DNA of 64,000 bases from Thermanaerothrix sp034436175 (GTDB lineage Bacteria > Chloroflexota > Anaerolineae > Anaerolineales > Anaerolineaceae), in NCBI GenBank assembly GCA_964427505.1, contig CAYRUO010000001.1, positions 62,001 through 126,000 of the forward strand, in the 5' to 3' direction. A program made the translations under genes and the position numbers. Below are positions 14,987 to 22,542 of this stretch, piece by piece. Position 1 is the first letter of the stretch. Every line of letters starts with the position of its first letter. The notes beneath the pieces were generated by a model. It made no database searches. It saw only the letters and a list, made by a program, of their open reading frames with translations, and was not told the DNA's origin.

Positions 14987-15886
14987 TCAGTCCACCCAAT
15001 CATCAGGCTCGATGTGGACGTAGGCGCGGTCAACTTCGGGGATGGACTCGACGCGCGCGATAACTTCATCACAGATGCGGTGGGTCTCGACCAAGGGAGT
15101 GGAGCCATCCACATTGATGTGCAGGTCGGCAACCAGGCGCGGGCCGGCGTAATCGGTCATCAGGTGATGAACGCGCAAGACGCCCGGCACCGATTGGGCG
15201 GCTTCAACGATCTTTTGTCGCAGTTCTTCAGAGGCGCCGGCACCGGTCAAATAGTTCAGATTCTCGCGCCCGGCTCGAAAGGCGGCGCGAAAGATCCACA
15301 GGGCTACCAGAAAACCGGCGATGGGGTCAAGCAAGGGGTGGACGAACTTGGAACCCGCAGCACCGATGAAGGCTGCGATTGAGGTCAGGACATCGCTGAG
15401 ATTATCTTGAGCCGTGGTGCGCAGGGTGGGGCTGTGCAGTTTGACCGCCAGGCGGGTGATGGCCAGATACATCCCGGCTTTGACCCCGGCACTGAAGAGC
15501 AAGACCAGGGTGGGCAAACCGGGTTCAATCGCCAAACCGCCAACCAAAAAGCGCTGCAATGAGGCGCGCGCGGCTTCAAACCCGGCAAAGGTCATCGAGA
15601 GGGTAACCATCAGCCCAACCAGTGGCTCGAACCGACTGTGGCCTTGGGGGTGGGTGAGGTCGGGTGGGCGCTGAGCCATCCACAAACCGAAGACCATCAG
15701 CAGTGAATAAACCACATCCGAGGCAGAATTTGCCGCATCGGCATACAGCGCTACGCTGCCCGAAAGATATGCCGCCAGTGCCTTTATGCTTACCAGAAAA
15801 ATATTACCCCCTAGGGTGATCCAGAGGGCTTGACGGTACCATCCTTGCACTTGTGGTTGAGGTTTATAGTCGCGCACCCAACGCAT
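14987..15886 (-). CDS. Cation diffusion facilitator (CDF) family metal exporter
   Basis: This is a 299-residue membrane protein with about six transmembrane helices and a C-terminal cytoplasmic ferredoxin-like domain, as in CDF exporters of Zn, Fe or Mn. Family motifs are 'YADAANSASDVVYS' in helix 2, 'HPQGHSRFEPLVG' between helices 2 and 3, and 'DNLSDVLTS' in helix 5. The transport-site residues read N-x3-D and D-x3-D rather than the D-x3-D/H-x3-D of zinc-selective YiiP, so a metal other than zinc is possible. The C-terminal domain contains 'VHHLMTDYAGPRLVADLHI'. It lies 13 bp upstream of the ProRS-like gene on the same strand. Confidence 0.9.
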   Translation of the reverse strand: MRWVRDYKPQPQVQGWYRQALWITLGGNIFLVSIKALAAYLSGSVALYADAANSASDVVYSLLMVFGLWMAQRPPDLTHPQGHSRFEPLVGLMVTLSMTFAGFEAARASLQRFLVGGLAIEPGLPTLVLLFSAGVKAGMYLAITRLAVKLHSPTLRTTAQDNLSDVLTSIAAFIGAAGSKFVHPLLDPIAGFLVALWIFRAAFRAGRENLNYLTGAGASEELRQKIVEAAQSVPGVLRVHHLMTDYAGPRLVADLHINVDGSTPLVETHRICDEVIARVESIPEVDRAYVHIEPDDWVD

Positions 15887-16021
15887 AATTGTAAATTGAC
15901 ACTCCTCTTTATGTGGCTCACGGCCACCCCATATGTATCCAGCGCATAGTTTACCATAAAGAAACCGGGGGTGTAGTACAGCGTTTTGTGTTTAAGCGAG
16001 GGTGATTAGGCGATATTGCTC

Positions 16022-16050
16022 TTGCCATTCTGTTCTTTCACGACTATAAT
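16022..16050 (+). promoter_or_regulatory. Sigma70-type promoter of thrS
   Basis: TTGCCA (16022-16027) and a consensus TATAAT (16045-16050) are 17 nt apart. The predicted start near 16057 leads directly into the T-box leader. Confidence 0.8.
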
Positions 16051-16059
16051 GAAAACCAT

Positions 16060-16330
16060 CCAATACCTTAAACGCGCTGACCAGGACGAGTAGCCGTAGT
16101 GCGTGCCGACAGAGAAAGGGCATCAAGGGCTGAGAGTGCCCTGCGGACAGGCGGCGGCGAAAACCCCCTGCGAGCGGAAGCCTGAACGGGCATTATACCC
16201 TAGTAAGGTAAACGGCTGACCCCGTTATCGGTCGCAATGAGATGGTCGGTGGTAGTACCGGCTAATCTGGGTGGAACCGCGAGCGCCGAACGCTTGCCCC
16301 AGAACGGGCAGGCGTTCTTCGTTATTTTAG
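16060..16330 (+). promoter_or_regulatory. T-box riboswitch, Thr specifier, controlling thrS
   Basis: The T-box core CTGGGTGGAACCGCG lies at 16267-16281. An ACC triplet (16163-16165) follows GAAA at the expected specifier position and reads Thr. The tRNA-contacting bulge is UGGA, which would pair with a U discriminator. The terminator stem GAACGCTTGCCC (16288-16299) / GGGCAGGCGTTC (16306-16317) is followed by TTCGTTATTTT. Uncharged tRNA-Thr should raise expression of the downstream synthetase. Confidence 0.9.
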
Positions 16331-16360
16331 AGAGGTGTACAGGTAAAAAGGAGGTTGATC

Positions 16361-18154
16361 ATGCCGCAGGAAAAACAAAAGGAACGCTACGAAGACTCAT
16401 GGCTTTACCGCATTCGTCATTCGGCGGCGCATATTATGGCTCAAGCCGTGTTGGAAATGTTCCCGAACGGCAAAATTGCCATTGGGCCGCCCATCGAGGA
16501 CGGGTTTTATTATGATTTTGATCTCCCCCGTCCGCTAACCCCGGAAGATTTGGAGAAGATTGAACAGCGCATGCGTGAGATCATCAAAGGGGATTATCCC
16601 TTCGTCAAAAGGGTAGTCACGGCCGAGGAGGCGCGCCAGATCTTCCGCGATCAGCCCTATAAATTGGAATTGATTGATGGGTTAGAAGCCGGCGGGATGG
16701 ACGAGGATGGCAATCCGCTCACCGAGAAACCCGAGATTTCCATCTATGCCCATGATAAATTCGTAGATTTGTGCCGCGGGCCACACGTTGAACGCACCGG
16801 GCAGATTAACCCCGATGCGATCAAGTTGCTCAACGTGGCCGGGGCCTATTGGCGCGGCGACGAACGTCGCCCAATGCTTCAGCGTATCTACGGTACCGCC
16901 TGGGAGACCCCGGAGCAACTTCAACATTACTTGTGGAAGCTGGAAGAAGCCAAGAAGCGCGATCACCGTAAACTGGGTAAGGACCTGGATCTCTTTAGCA
17001 TCAACCCGGAGGTCGGAGCGGGTCTGATCCTTTGGCATCCCAAAGGCGGGATGATTCGCCATTTGGCGGAGCAGTACTGTAAAGAAGAGCATCTCAAACA
17101 CGGCTATGTGCCGGTTTATACGCCCCATATTGGGCGCAGCACGCTCTGGGAAACCAGTGGTCACCTGCATTGGTATCGCGAAAACATGTACCCGGCGATG
17201 CAGGTGGAAAACGAGGAATACCTTCTCAAACCCATGAACTGCCCCTTCCACATCATGATTTACAAGAGCCAGATTCGCAGTTACCGCGAGTTGCCGATCC
17301 GTATGGCGGAATGGGGCACGGTTTATCGCTATGAGCGGAGTGGGGTTCTGCATGGCCTGTTGCGGGTGCGCGGTTTTACCCAAGATGATGCGCACATCTT
17401 CTGCCGTCCCGATCAGATGCCGCAAGAGATTGACAACACCTTGCAGTTCTGTTTGCAAATCTTGCGCCGTTTCGGGATAACCAATTTCCATGCCTATCTT
17501 TCTACTCGCGACCCTGAAAAGTTTGCCGGGCGGGTTGAGGATTGGGAAAAGGCTACCGAGGCCCTGCGCCAGGCACTGGAGCGCGCCGGTATTGATTATG
17601 ACATTGACGAAGGCGGTGCGGCATTCTATGGACCGAAGATTGACCTGAAAATGATTGATGCCCTGGGGCGCGAATGGCAGTTAAGCACCATCCAATTCGA
17701 CTTTAACCTGCCCGAACGCTTTGAACTGGAATATATCGGTGAGGATGGGCAACCGCATCGTCCGTTTATGATCCATCGCGCGCTGTTAGGGTCAATGGAG
17801 CGGTTCATGGGCGTGCTGATTGAGCACTACGCCGGCGCCTTTCCGGTCTGGCTGGCGCCGGTGCAGGCCGTGCTCATCCCGATTGCGGACCGCCATTTGG
17901 ATTATGCCCACGAGGTGGCCGCAAAACTGCGCGCCCAAGGACTGCGCGTGGAGGTGGATGAACGCCCTGAGCGGATGAACGCCAAGATTCGCGATGCACA
18001 GTTACAGAAGATCCCGTATATGCTGGTTGTGGGCGACAAAGAAGCCGCAGAAGGGAAAGTGGCATTACGCCTACGTAATGGCGAGAATCCCGGCCCAATG
18101 TCCTTGGATGCCTTCATCGCCCGTGCCCAAGAGGATATTGCTGAAGGGCGTTGA
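16361..18154 (+). CDS. thrS: Threonyl-tRNA synthetase (without TGS domain)
   Basis: The enzyme charges tRNA-Thr. The 597-residue protein begins at the editing domain: 'HSAAHIMAQAV' and 'CRGPHVERTG' supply its His and Cys residues, so misacylated Ser-tRNA-Thr can be cleared. The catalytic core has 'MNCPFH' with the zinc-site Cys, motif 2 around 'YRYERSGVLHGLLRVRGF', and motif 3 'GSMERFMGVLIEH'. The anticodon domain follows from about residue 490. The usual N-terminal TGS domain of about 60 residues is missing. The start at 16361 is set by AAGGAGG (16348-16354); an in-frame TTG at 16355 would add only two residues. Confidence 0.95.
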   Translation: MPQEKQKERYEDSWLYRIRHSAAHIMAQAVLEMFPNGKIAIGPPIEDGFYYDFDLPRPLTPEDLEKIEQRMREIIKGDYPFVKRVVTAEEARQIFRDQPYKLELIDGLEAGGMDEDGNPLTEKPEISIYAHDKFVDLCRGPHVERTGQINPDAIKLLNVAGAYWRGDERRPMLQRIYGTAWETPEQLQHYLWKLEEAKKRDHRKLGKDLDLFSINPEVGAGLILWHPKGGMIRHLAEQYCKEEHLKHGYVPVYTPHIGRSTLWETSGHLHWYRENMYPAMQVENEEYLLKPMNCPFHIMIYKSQIRSYRELPIRMAEWGTVYRYERSGVLHGLLRVRGFTQDDAHIFCRPDQMPQEIDNTLQFCLQILRRFGITNFHAYLSTRDPEKFAGRVEDWEKATEALRQALERAGIDYDIDEGGAAFYGPKIDLKMIDALGREWQLSTIQFDFNLPERFELEYIGEDGQPHRPFMIHRALLGSMERFMGVLIEHYAGAFPVWLAPVQAVLIPIADRHLDYAHEVAAKLRAQGLRVEVDERPERMNAKIRDAQLQKIPYMLVVGDKEAAEGKVALRLRNGENPGPMSLDAFIARAQEDIAEGR

Positions 18155-18186
18155 GCGTTGGTCCATTGTGAGTGGGTGATTAACCG

Positions 18187-18223
18187 GTCAGGCGCCGTGG
18201 GTTTCAGGACCCAGGCGCCTGAC
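18187..18223. terminator. Long hairpin between convergent thrS and LysM/M23 gene
   Basis: GTCAGGCGCC (18187-18196) pairs with GGCGCCTGAC (18214-18223), and TGGGT/ACCCA extends the stem to 15 bp with one bulged G and a 6-nt loop. Neither side has a clear U-run, so it is either a bidirectional terminator without U-tract or a 3'-end stabiliser. Confidence 0.5.
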
Positions 18224-18253
18224 GGCTTCTCCTCCTAGATTGGGCGAAGCGGT

Positions 18254-19456
18254 TTAGGGCAGGAAGTCGTGGGGGTTGACTTTGCCGTAAACATCGTGGC
18301 GCATTTCAAAGTGCAGGTGTGGCCCGCTGGAACGCCCGGTGCTGCCCATGAGGCCGATCAGGTCACCCTGATAAACGCTTTGCCCACACACGACGTTGAT
18401 TTGGCTGAGGTGGGCGTAAAGGGTTTGCCACCCGTTGCCGTGGTCAATCACGATGACGTTGCCGTAACCCCAGTCGTTCCAACCGGCATAGACAATCACA
18501 CCGTTGTCGGCGGCATAAATGGCAACCCCAATGGCGCCGCCAATATCAATGCCGTAATGGTTGGTCGAAGGGGAGTAATCGTAACCTGAGATCCATTTGG
18601 AGGGAGTCGGCCAGATGAAGGAACCCGTGCCCACTGCGCCTTCGGTGATGACTCCACAGGCACCCGGGCCCATGATCTTGGCCACGCCGGGGTTCTGGCG
18701 GGTGATACGCGGTGCGCTCCAGGTGACGAACTCGCGCCGCCCACCGGGGACGAAGATCTTTGTGCCAGCCTCGATGTTGGGGTGGGAGAGATCGCCTAGT
18801 GAGGCCGGATCGAGGTGGTTGCCCGGCCAGTTGATGATATCTTCGGGTTTGACTTTGAAGAACTCGGCCACTTTCTTGAGGCTGTCGCCTTCATGCCAGG
18901 TGTAAAGCAGGCCATCCGTGGGAAGGATATTGAGTACCTGGCCGGGCTGTAAAAAGTGAGGGTTATCGTAGAGGATATCATAATTGCCCCACAAAATGGT
19001 CTCGGGTTTGAGGCCGAACTTCTCGGCGATCCCGAAGATGGTATCGCCCTTTTGCACCTCATACTGTGTAATCTCAAAGCGCGGACGGCTGGGGAGGATG
19101 GTCTTTAGTTGGGCACGACGCACCACACCGTTGATGGCAACCTCGGTATCGGGGAGGGTAAAGGCAGGGATGGCTATCGTGGGTGTAGCGGTGGGGAGCG
19201 CCGCCGCTTGTGCCGCACCCCCTGCTGCCAAAGGTGTGCTCTGGGGGGATAAATTCCCCATCACCGCGACTACAATGAGGATTAGAACCAGCGAAGCCAA
19301 TCCTGAGGCGACGCGCAACGTTATCTCACCTAACCCCATGCGGGTCAGGTGATCCCACCAATCGGGAAAATGTTTTATTGGGTCGGAGGATTTCGGAGCA
19401 TCTGCCCCGTTTAAGTCGGAGTTGGTTGTTTCTTTTTCTGCATGTAAAGGATGCAT
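18254..19456 (-). CDS. Membrane-anchored peptidase with two LysM domains and M23 domain
   Basis: The 400-residue protein has a cytoplasmic N-terminus, one membrane segment near residues 50-68 ('GLASLVLILIVVAVMG') and an Ala/Pro linker. Two LysM repeats follow (one opening 'YEVQKGDTIFGIAEKFG', the other 'YTWHEGDSLKKVAEFF'), then a C-terminal LytM/M23 domain. The zinc motifs are 'HYGIDIG' and 'HLHFE', so a catalytically competent endopeptidase of cell-wall peptides is likely, although cell-wall content in this lineage varies. The start at 19456 was preferred to the in-frame GTG at 19465 because that GTG is part of the GAGGTG ribosome site. Confidence 0.9.
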   Translation of the reverse strand: MHPLHAEKETTNSDLNGADAPKSSDPIKHFPDWWDHLTRMGLGEITLRVASGLASLVLILIVVAVMGNLSPQSTPLAAGGAAQAAALPTATPTIAIPAFTLPDTEVAINGVVRRAQLKTILPSRPRFEITQYEVQKGDTIFGIAEKFGLKPETILWGNYDILYDNPHFLQPGQVLNILPTDGLLYTWHEGDSLKKVAEFFKVKPEDIINWPGNHLDPASLGDLSHPNIEAGTKIFVPGGRREFVTWSAPRITRQNPGVAKIMGPGACGVITEGAVGTGSFIWPTPSKWISGYDYSPSTNHYGIDIGGAIGVAIYAADNGVIVYAGWNDWGYGNVIVIDHGNGWQTLYAHLSQINVVCGQSVYQGDLIGLMGSTGRSSGPHLHFEMRHDVYGKVNPHDFLP

Positions 19457-19502
19457 GCCTTGCACCTCACAGTGTCAATATATCACAAGATTTGGCGCAA
19501 CG

Positions 19503-20018
19503 TCAAGCGCCTTGCGTTAAAGGTTGGTCGGGGTTGGTGCGTCGGTATGGGATAAGCAGTAGGAAGCCCAGCGCAATGATCGCCTGACCGAACTCCACGC
19601 CTCGCGCCTGCCAGGGACCAAAATAGGGGACACCGGGCAGGGGGTGACTGCCGGCACCGAAGACATCCGCCATCCCGGAGAAGACGGCGATGACGTAGCC
19701 CGTGCTCACCAGGCGCAATCCAATATCGGCGGCGATGCTGGGTTGGCGGTTTTTCCATAACGCCATTAGAGCGATATACCCCCCCAGGCAGATAATGGCC
19801 AGCCCAATCAAGAAGACAGCAATTTGGACAAAGCCGATCACCGGACTGCGGTCGAGACCAAACAAACTGGGGCGCGCGCCAATTAAAAAGATCACAAAAC
19901 CTACCAGGGTCAAGGATAACCCCAGACGGATCCGCCGCCGTGAGTACGGCAGGGGGCTGGTGGGAGGCTCTTGTCCGGCTTGGGTTTCGGGTTGGAAATT
20001 TGGGGGGCTTTCGCTCAT
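19503..20018 (-). CDS. Unknown four-helix membrane protein
   Basis: I do not recognise this 171-residue protein. It has a soluble, Pro-rich N-terminus of about 28 residues and four hydrophobic segments (about 32-50, 60-85, 98-118 and 140-158). The C-terminal tail is short and polar. No catalytic or binding motif is visible. It lies 8 bp downstream of the M19 dipeptidase and upstream of the LysM/M23 gene on the same strand, so it probably shares their transcript. Confidence 0.7.
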   Translation of the reverse strand: MSESPPNFQPETQAGQEPPTSPLPYSRRRIRLGLSLTLVGFVIFLIGARPSLFGLDRSPVIGFVQIAVFLIGLAIICLGGYIALMALWKNRQPSIAADIGLRLVSTGYVIAVFSGMADVFGAGSHPLPGVPYFGPWQARGVEFGQAIIALGFLLLIPYRRTNPDQPLTQGA

Positions 20019-20026
20019 CGGCAGTC

Positions 20027-21124
20027 TTACTCCGGCAAGGCACGTTCTAGAATGCGTTGCCAGTTGGCGTAAAAGATAGCCGCAATATCGGCAGAGGTGT
20101 AACCACGTTGTGACAAACCTGCGGCCAGTTTAGGCAGATCGGCAATCGTATTGATTTCGAGCGGAACGGCGGGATAGCCAAAACCGCCGTCAAAATCACT
20201 GCCCAAGGCGACGTGGTGGGCGTCTCCGGCGATTTGACAGATGGCGTCAATGTGGGCGATTAAGTGCTCTAAACGCACCTGCTCGCGTGGATCGCCGTTT
20301 TTCCATTCAGGACGCAGGTAGCGGTTGAAGGGGAGGACTCCGATCAGGCCGTCCCGTTGGATCAGTTCTCGAATTTGTTGTAGAGAGAGATGCCGCTCAT
20401 GGGGGTCTTCGGAGAGCAGGGCGCGCACATTGCTGTGGGAGGCAACCACGATCCCCTCATAGCGTTCCAGTGCCGTCAGTGCCGCGGCTTCGCTCATATG
20501 GGTGATATCCAAGATAAAGCCCAGTTCTGCCAGAGCTGCCAGCCAGCGCTGACCCTCGCGGCTTAATCCGCCGTGGTAATACATCCCCCCACAGCGTTCG
20601 TCTCCAGCCCAAACCATGCCTACCAGGCGTACCCCATGTTCACGCCATTCCGCCAGTTCGTCCGGCTTCTGCATCCACTCGATACCCTCCAAGGTGAGCA
20701 TCAGACCCACCGGATGGGTGAGGTCAGGGTAGCGCGCCGGCGCCGCTTGCCAGGGGCGCAACACGGCTTCGAGGTCACTGCGGCTTGCAACCGGACGGAA
20801 GAGATCAGGTTCGCGTTCGAATAAATCGCGGTACCACGCTAGTTGGGCCCGTGCCAGACGGCGTCCCTCTTCGGGGGTCGTGTAGGCTTGGTTTTCCCAG
20901 TCCCCGGCCTTGTAGCGCGCCGGGGTGAGGAAAATGGTGGCAAAAATCAGCCCTACCTGAGCCTGTTGATATTCCGGCCAGCCTAATAACGTTTCGCCGG
21001 TTACGGTAGGAATCCAGGTATTGGCTTCGCGCTGGCGGGTTTCCAGGGCAGAGCGGCGGATATCCCGCCCAAACGTCAAGGCGTTATAGGCAATATCTTG
21101 ATGACCGTCAATGATCAATGTCAT
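20027..21124 (-). CDS. Membrane dipeptidase (peptidase family M19)
   Basis: This 365-residue zinc dipeptidase shows the family's metal-binding 'DGHQD' at the N-terminus, the bridging Glu in 'LTLEGIE', and further ligands in 'DITHMS' and 'ASHSNVRAL'. 'ALGSDFDGGFG' near residue 290 is also characteristic. Relatives cleave dipeptides, often with D-residues; the true substrate is unknown. No signal peptide is visible, so it is probably cytoplasmic. The ATG at 21124 is the natural start; an earlier in-frame TTG lies inside a strong hairpin. Confidence 0.92.
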   Translation of the reverse strand: MTLIIDGHQDIAYNALTFGRDIRRSALETRQREANTWIPTVTGETLLGWPEYQQAQVGLIFATIFLTPARYKAGDWENQAYTTPEEGRRLARAQLAWYRDLFEREPDLFRPVASRSDLEAVLRPWQAAPARYPDLTHPVGLMLTLEGIEWMQKPDELAEWREHGVRLVGMVWAGDERCGGMYYHGGLSREGQRWLAALAELGFILDITHMSEAAALTALERYEGIVVASHSNVRALLSEDPHERHLSLQQIRELIQRDGLIGVLPFNRYLRPEWKNGDPREQVRLEHLIAHIDAICQIAGDAHHVALGSDFDGGFGYPAVPLEINTIADLPKLAAGLSQRGYTSADIAAIFYANWQRILERALPE

Positions 21125-21144
21125 GGGGAGAAGCCTGGATGCAA

Positions 21145-21171
21145 GGAGCGCACACAAAACGTGTGCGCTCC
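21145..21171 (-). terminator. Stable hairpin after the S1 protein gene
   Basis: GGAGCGCACAC (21145-21155) and GTGTGCGCTCC (21161-21171) form a perfect 11-bp stem with a 5-nt loop, between the S1 gene stop and the dipeptidase start. There is no U-run after it, so partial termination or mRNA end protection is as likely as full termination. Confidence 0.5.
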
Positions 21172-21190
21172 CCCATTTTGGCGTTATCGT

Positions 21191-22453
21191 TCAGGCTGCC
21201 GTGGACTCACCGGTTGATGATGACTCGTCTTCTTCGCTTGAGGTATCTACCTCTTCGATCACTTCTTCTAAAGCAGACCAATCAATATCCGCATATGCCA
21301 TCGAATCCACTCGCCGTAGGCTCAACCCTATCCGGTGATTTTCAGGGTCAATGCGGATAATGCGCAAGGTGACAATTTCGCCTTCTTTCAGCACCTCTTT
21401 GGGGTGCTCCACGCGTTTCTCGCTTAATTCGGAGATATGGATCAGGCCTTCCAGGTCTTCCTGACCTTCAATTTGCGCAAAGGCACCGAACTTTGTCAGG
21501 CGGGTGATTTTTGCTTCGACCAGTTGACCCACTTTGTACTTTGAGACCCGCTGTAACCAGGGATCCTCTTGGAGTTGGCGGATCGAAAGGCCGATGCGCT
21601 TCTTTTCGCGGTCAATAGAAATGACCTTGACTTGAACCTCATCCCCAACTTTGAGCACCTCACTCGGATGGTTAATCTTTTCCCACGAGATTTCGGAGAG
21701 GTGTACCAAGCCATCAGCACCGCTGATGTTGACAAAAGCGCCAAAATCGGCCAGGCTGGTGACCCGGCCGGTGACGACCTGCCCTTCCTGCAATTCTTCG
21801 ATCACGCGTTCCTTGATGGACTCGCGGGTTTCGGTGCTGGCGGCGCGTTCTGAGACGATCAGGCGGCGGCGTTCCCGATCTACCTCAATCACCACCACAT
21901 CAATTTCCTGCCCGATCATCTTGCCCCAGCGTTCCTCAGGGGTATCACCGGAGGCCATAGCGCGGCGAGAAAGGCTGACTTGAGAGGCCGGCAAGAAGCC
22001 GCGCAGACCGCTCACAGGCACGATCAGACCACCTTTATTGTAGCCTACAATCTTAGAGTGCACCGGTTTCTTAGAGCGGAGCAGTTCTTCCACCTCGCGC
22101 CAGGCGACTTCATCGCGGGCGCGTGTGTAGGAAAGCACCACGTTCCCATTCTGGTCTTCTGGATCGAGGACATACACGGGAATGCGTTGACCGACTTCAA
22201 GGCGCGCCAGTTCGTCGTGGGGGATTTGTTCGAACTCACGTCCACTAATCACGCCCTCGGACTTTGTGCCCACGCTGACCAGAATCTGCTTCTGCTCTGG
22301 GTTGATGCTGGCAATTACGCCTTCGCGAATTTCGCCCCGCTTGGGAAAGTCAATTCCCAAACTCTGTTCCAAAAGGGAAGCCATATTGTTGTTTTCACTG
22401 GCATGGTTCTCGGGGGATACCCCCTGCTCCGATGAGGTCTCATGGTAGTCCAT
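21191..22453 (-). CDS. rpsA: S1 RNA-binding protein with four S1 domains (ribosomal protein S1-like)
   Basis: This 420-residue protein carries four S1 (OB-fold) repeats, starting near residues 45, 128, 215 and 300; repeats three and four contain the canonical 'DFGAFV' and 'KFGAFA' cores with 'GLVHLSEIS' and 'GLIHISELS'. The N-terminus and the Glu/Ser-rich C-terminal tail are disordered. It probably helps ribosomes bind mRNA, as S1 does, although E. coli S1 has six domains. The ATG at 22453 follows GGAG by 12 nt; an in-frame TTG at 22462 is too near. A strong promoter lies upstream at 22489-22517. A second S1 protein is encoded at 54543-55499. Confidence 0.9.
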   Translation of the reverse strand: MDYHETSSEQGVSPENHASENNNMASLLEQSLGIDFPKRGEIREGVIASINPEQKQILVSVGTKSEGVISGREFEQIPHDELARLEVGQRIPVYVLDPEDQNGNVVLSYTRARDEVAWREVEELLRSKKPVHSKIVGYNKGGLIVPVSGLRGFLPASQVSLSRRAMASGDTPEERWGKMIGQEIDVVVIEVDRERRRLIVSERAASTETRESIKERVIEELQEGQVVTGRVTSLADFGAFVNISGADGLVHLSEISWEKINHPSEVLKVGDEVQVKVISIDREKKRIGLSIRQLQEDPWLQRVSKYKVGQLVEAKITRLTKFGAFAQIEGQEDLEGLIHISELSEKRVEHPKEVLKEGEIVTLRIIRIDPENHRIGLSLRRVDSMAYADIDWSALEEVIEEVDTSSEEDESSSTGESTAA

Positions 22454-22488
22454 ACGATTCAAATACTCCGCCTGAAAAGATTGTTCTC

Positions 22489-22517
22489 ATTATAAAGGTG
22501 AATAACGTGATTGGCAA
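22489..22517 (-). promoter_or_regulatory. Sigma70-type promoter of the S1 gene
   Basis: On the minus strand TTGCCA (complement of 22512-22517) and TATAAT (complement of 22489-22494) are 17 nt apart, a near-consensus promoter in the gap between secA and the S1 gene. Confidence 0.8.
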
Positions 22518-22542
22518 CCCTCGCCGCTCAGATTCAAAGAGA

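Noticed and set aside
14987..15886. CDF exporter as functional partner of the ProRS-like gene
   Set aside because: They are adjacent on one strand but share no known pathway; proximity alone is not enough.
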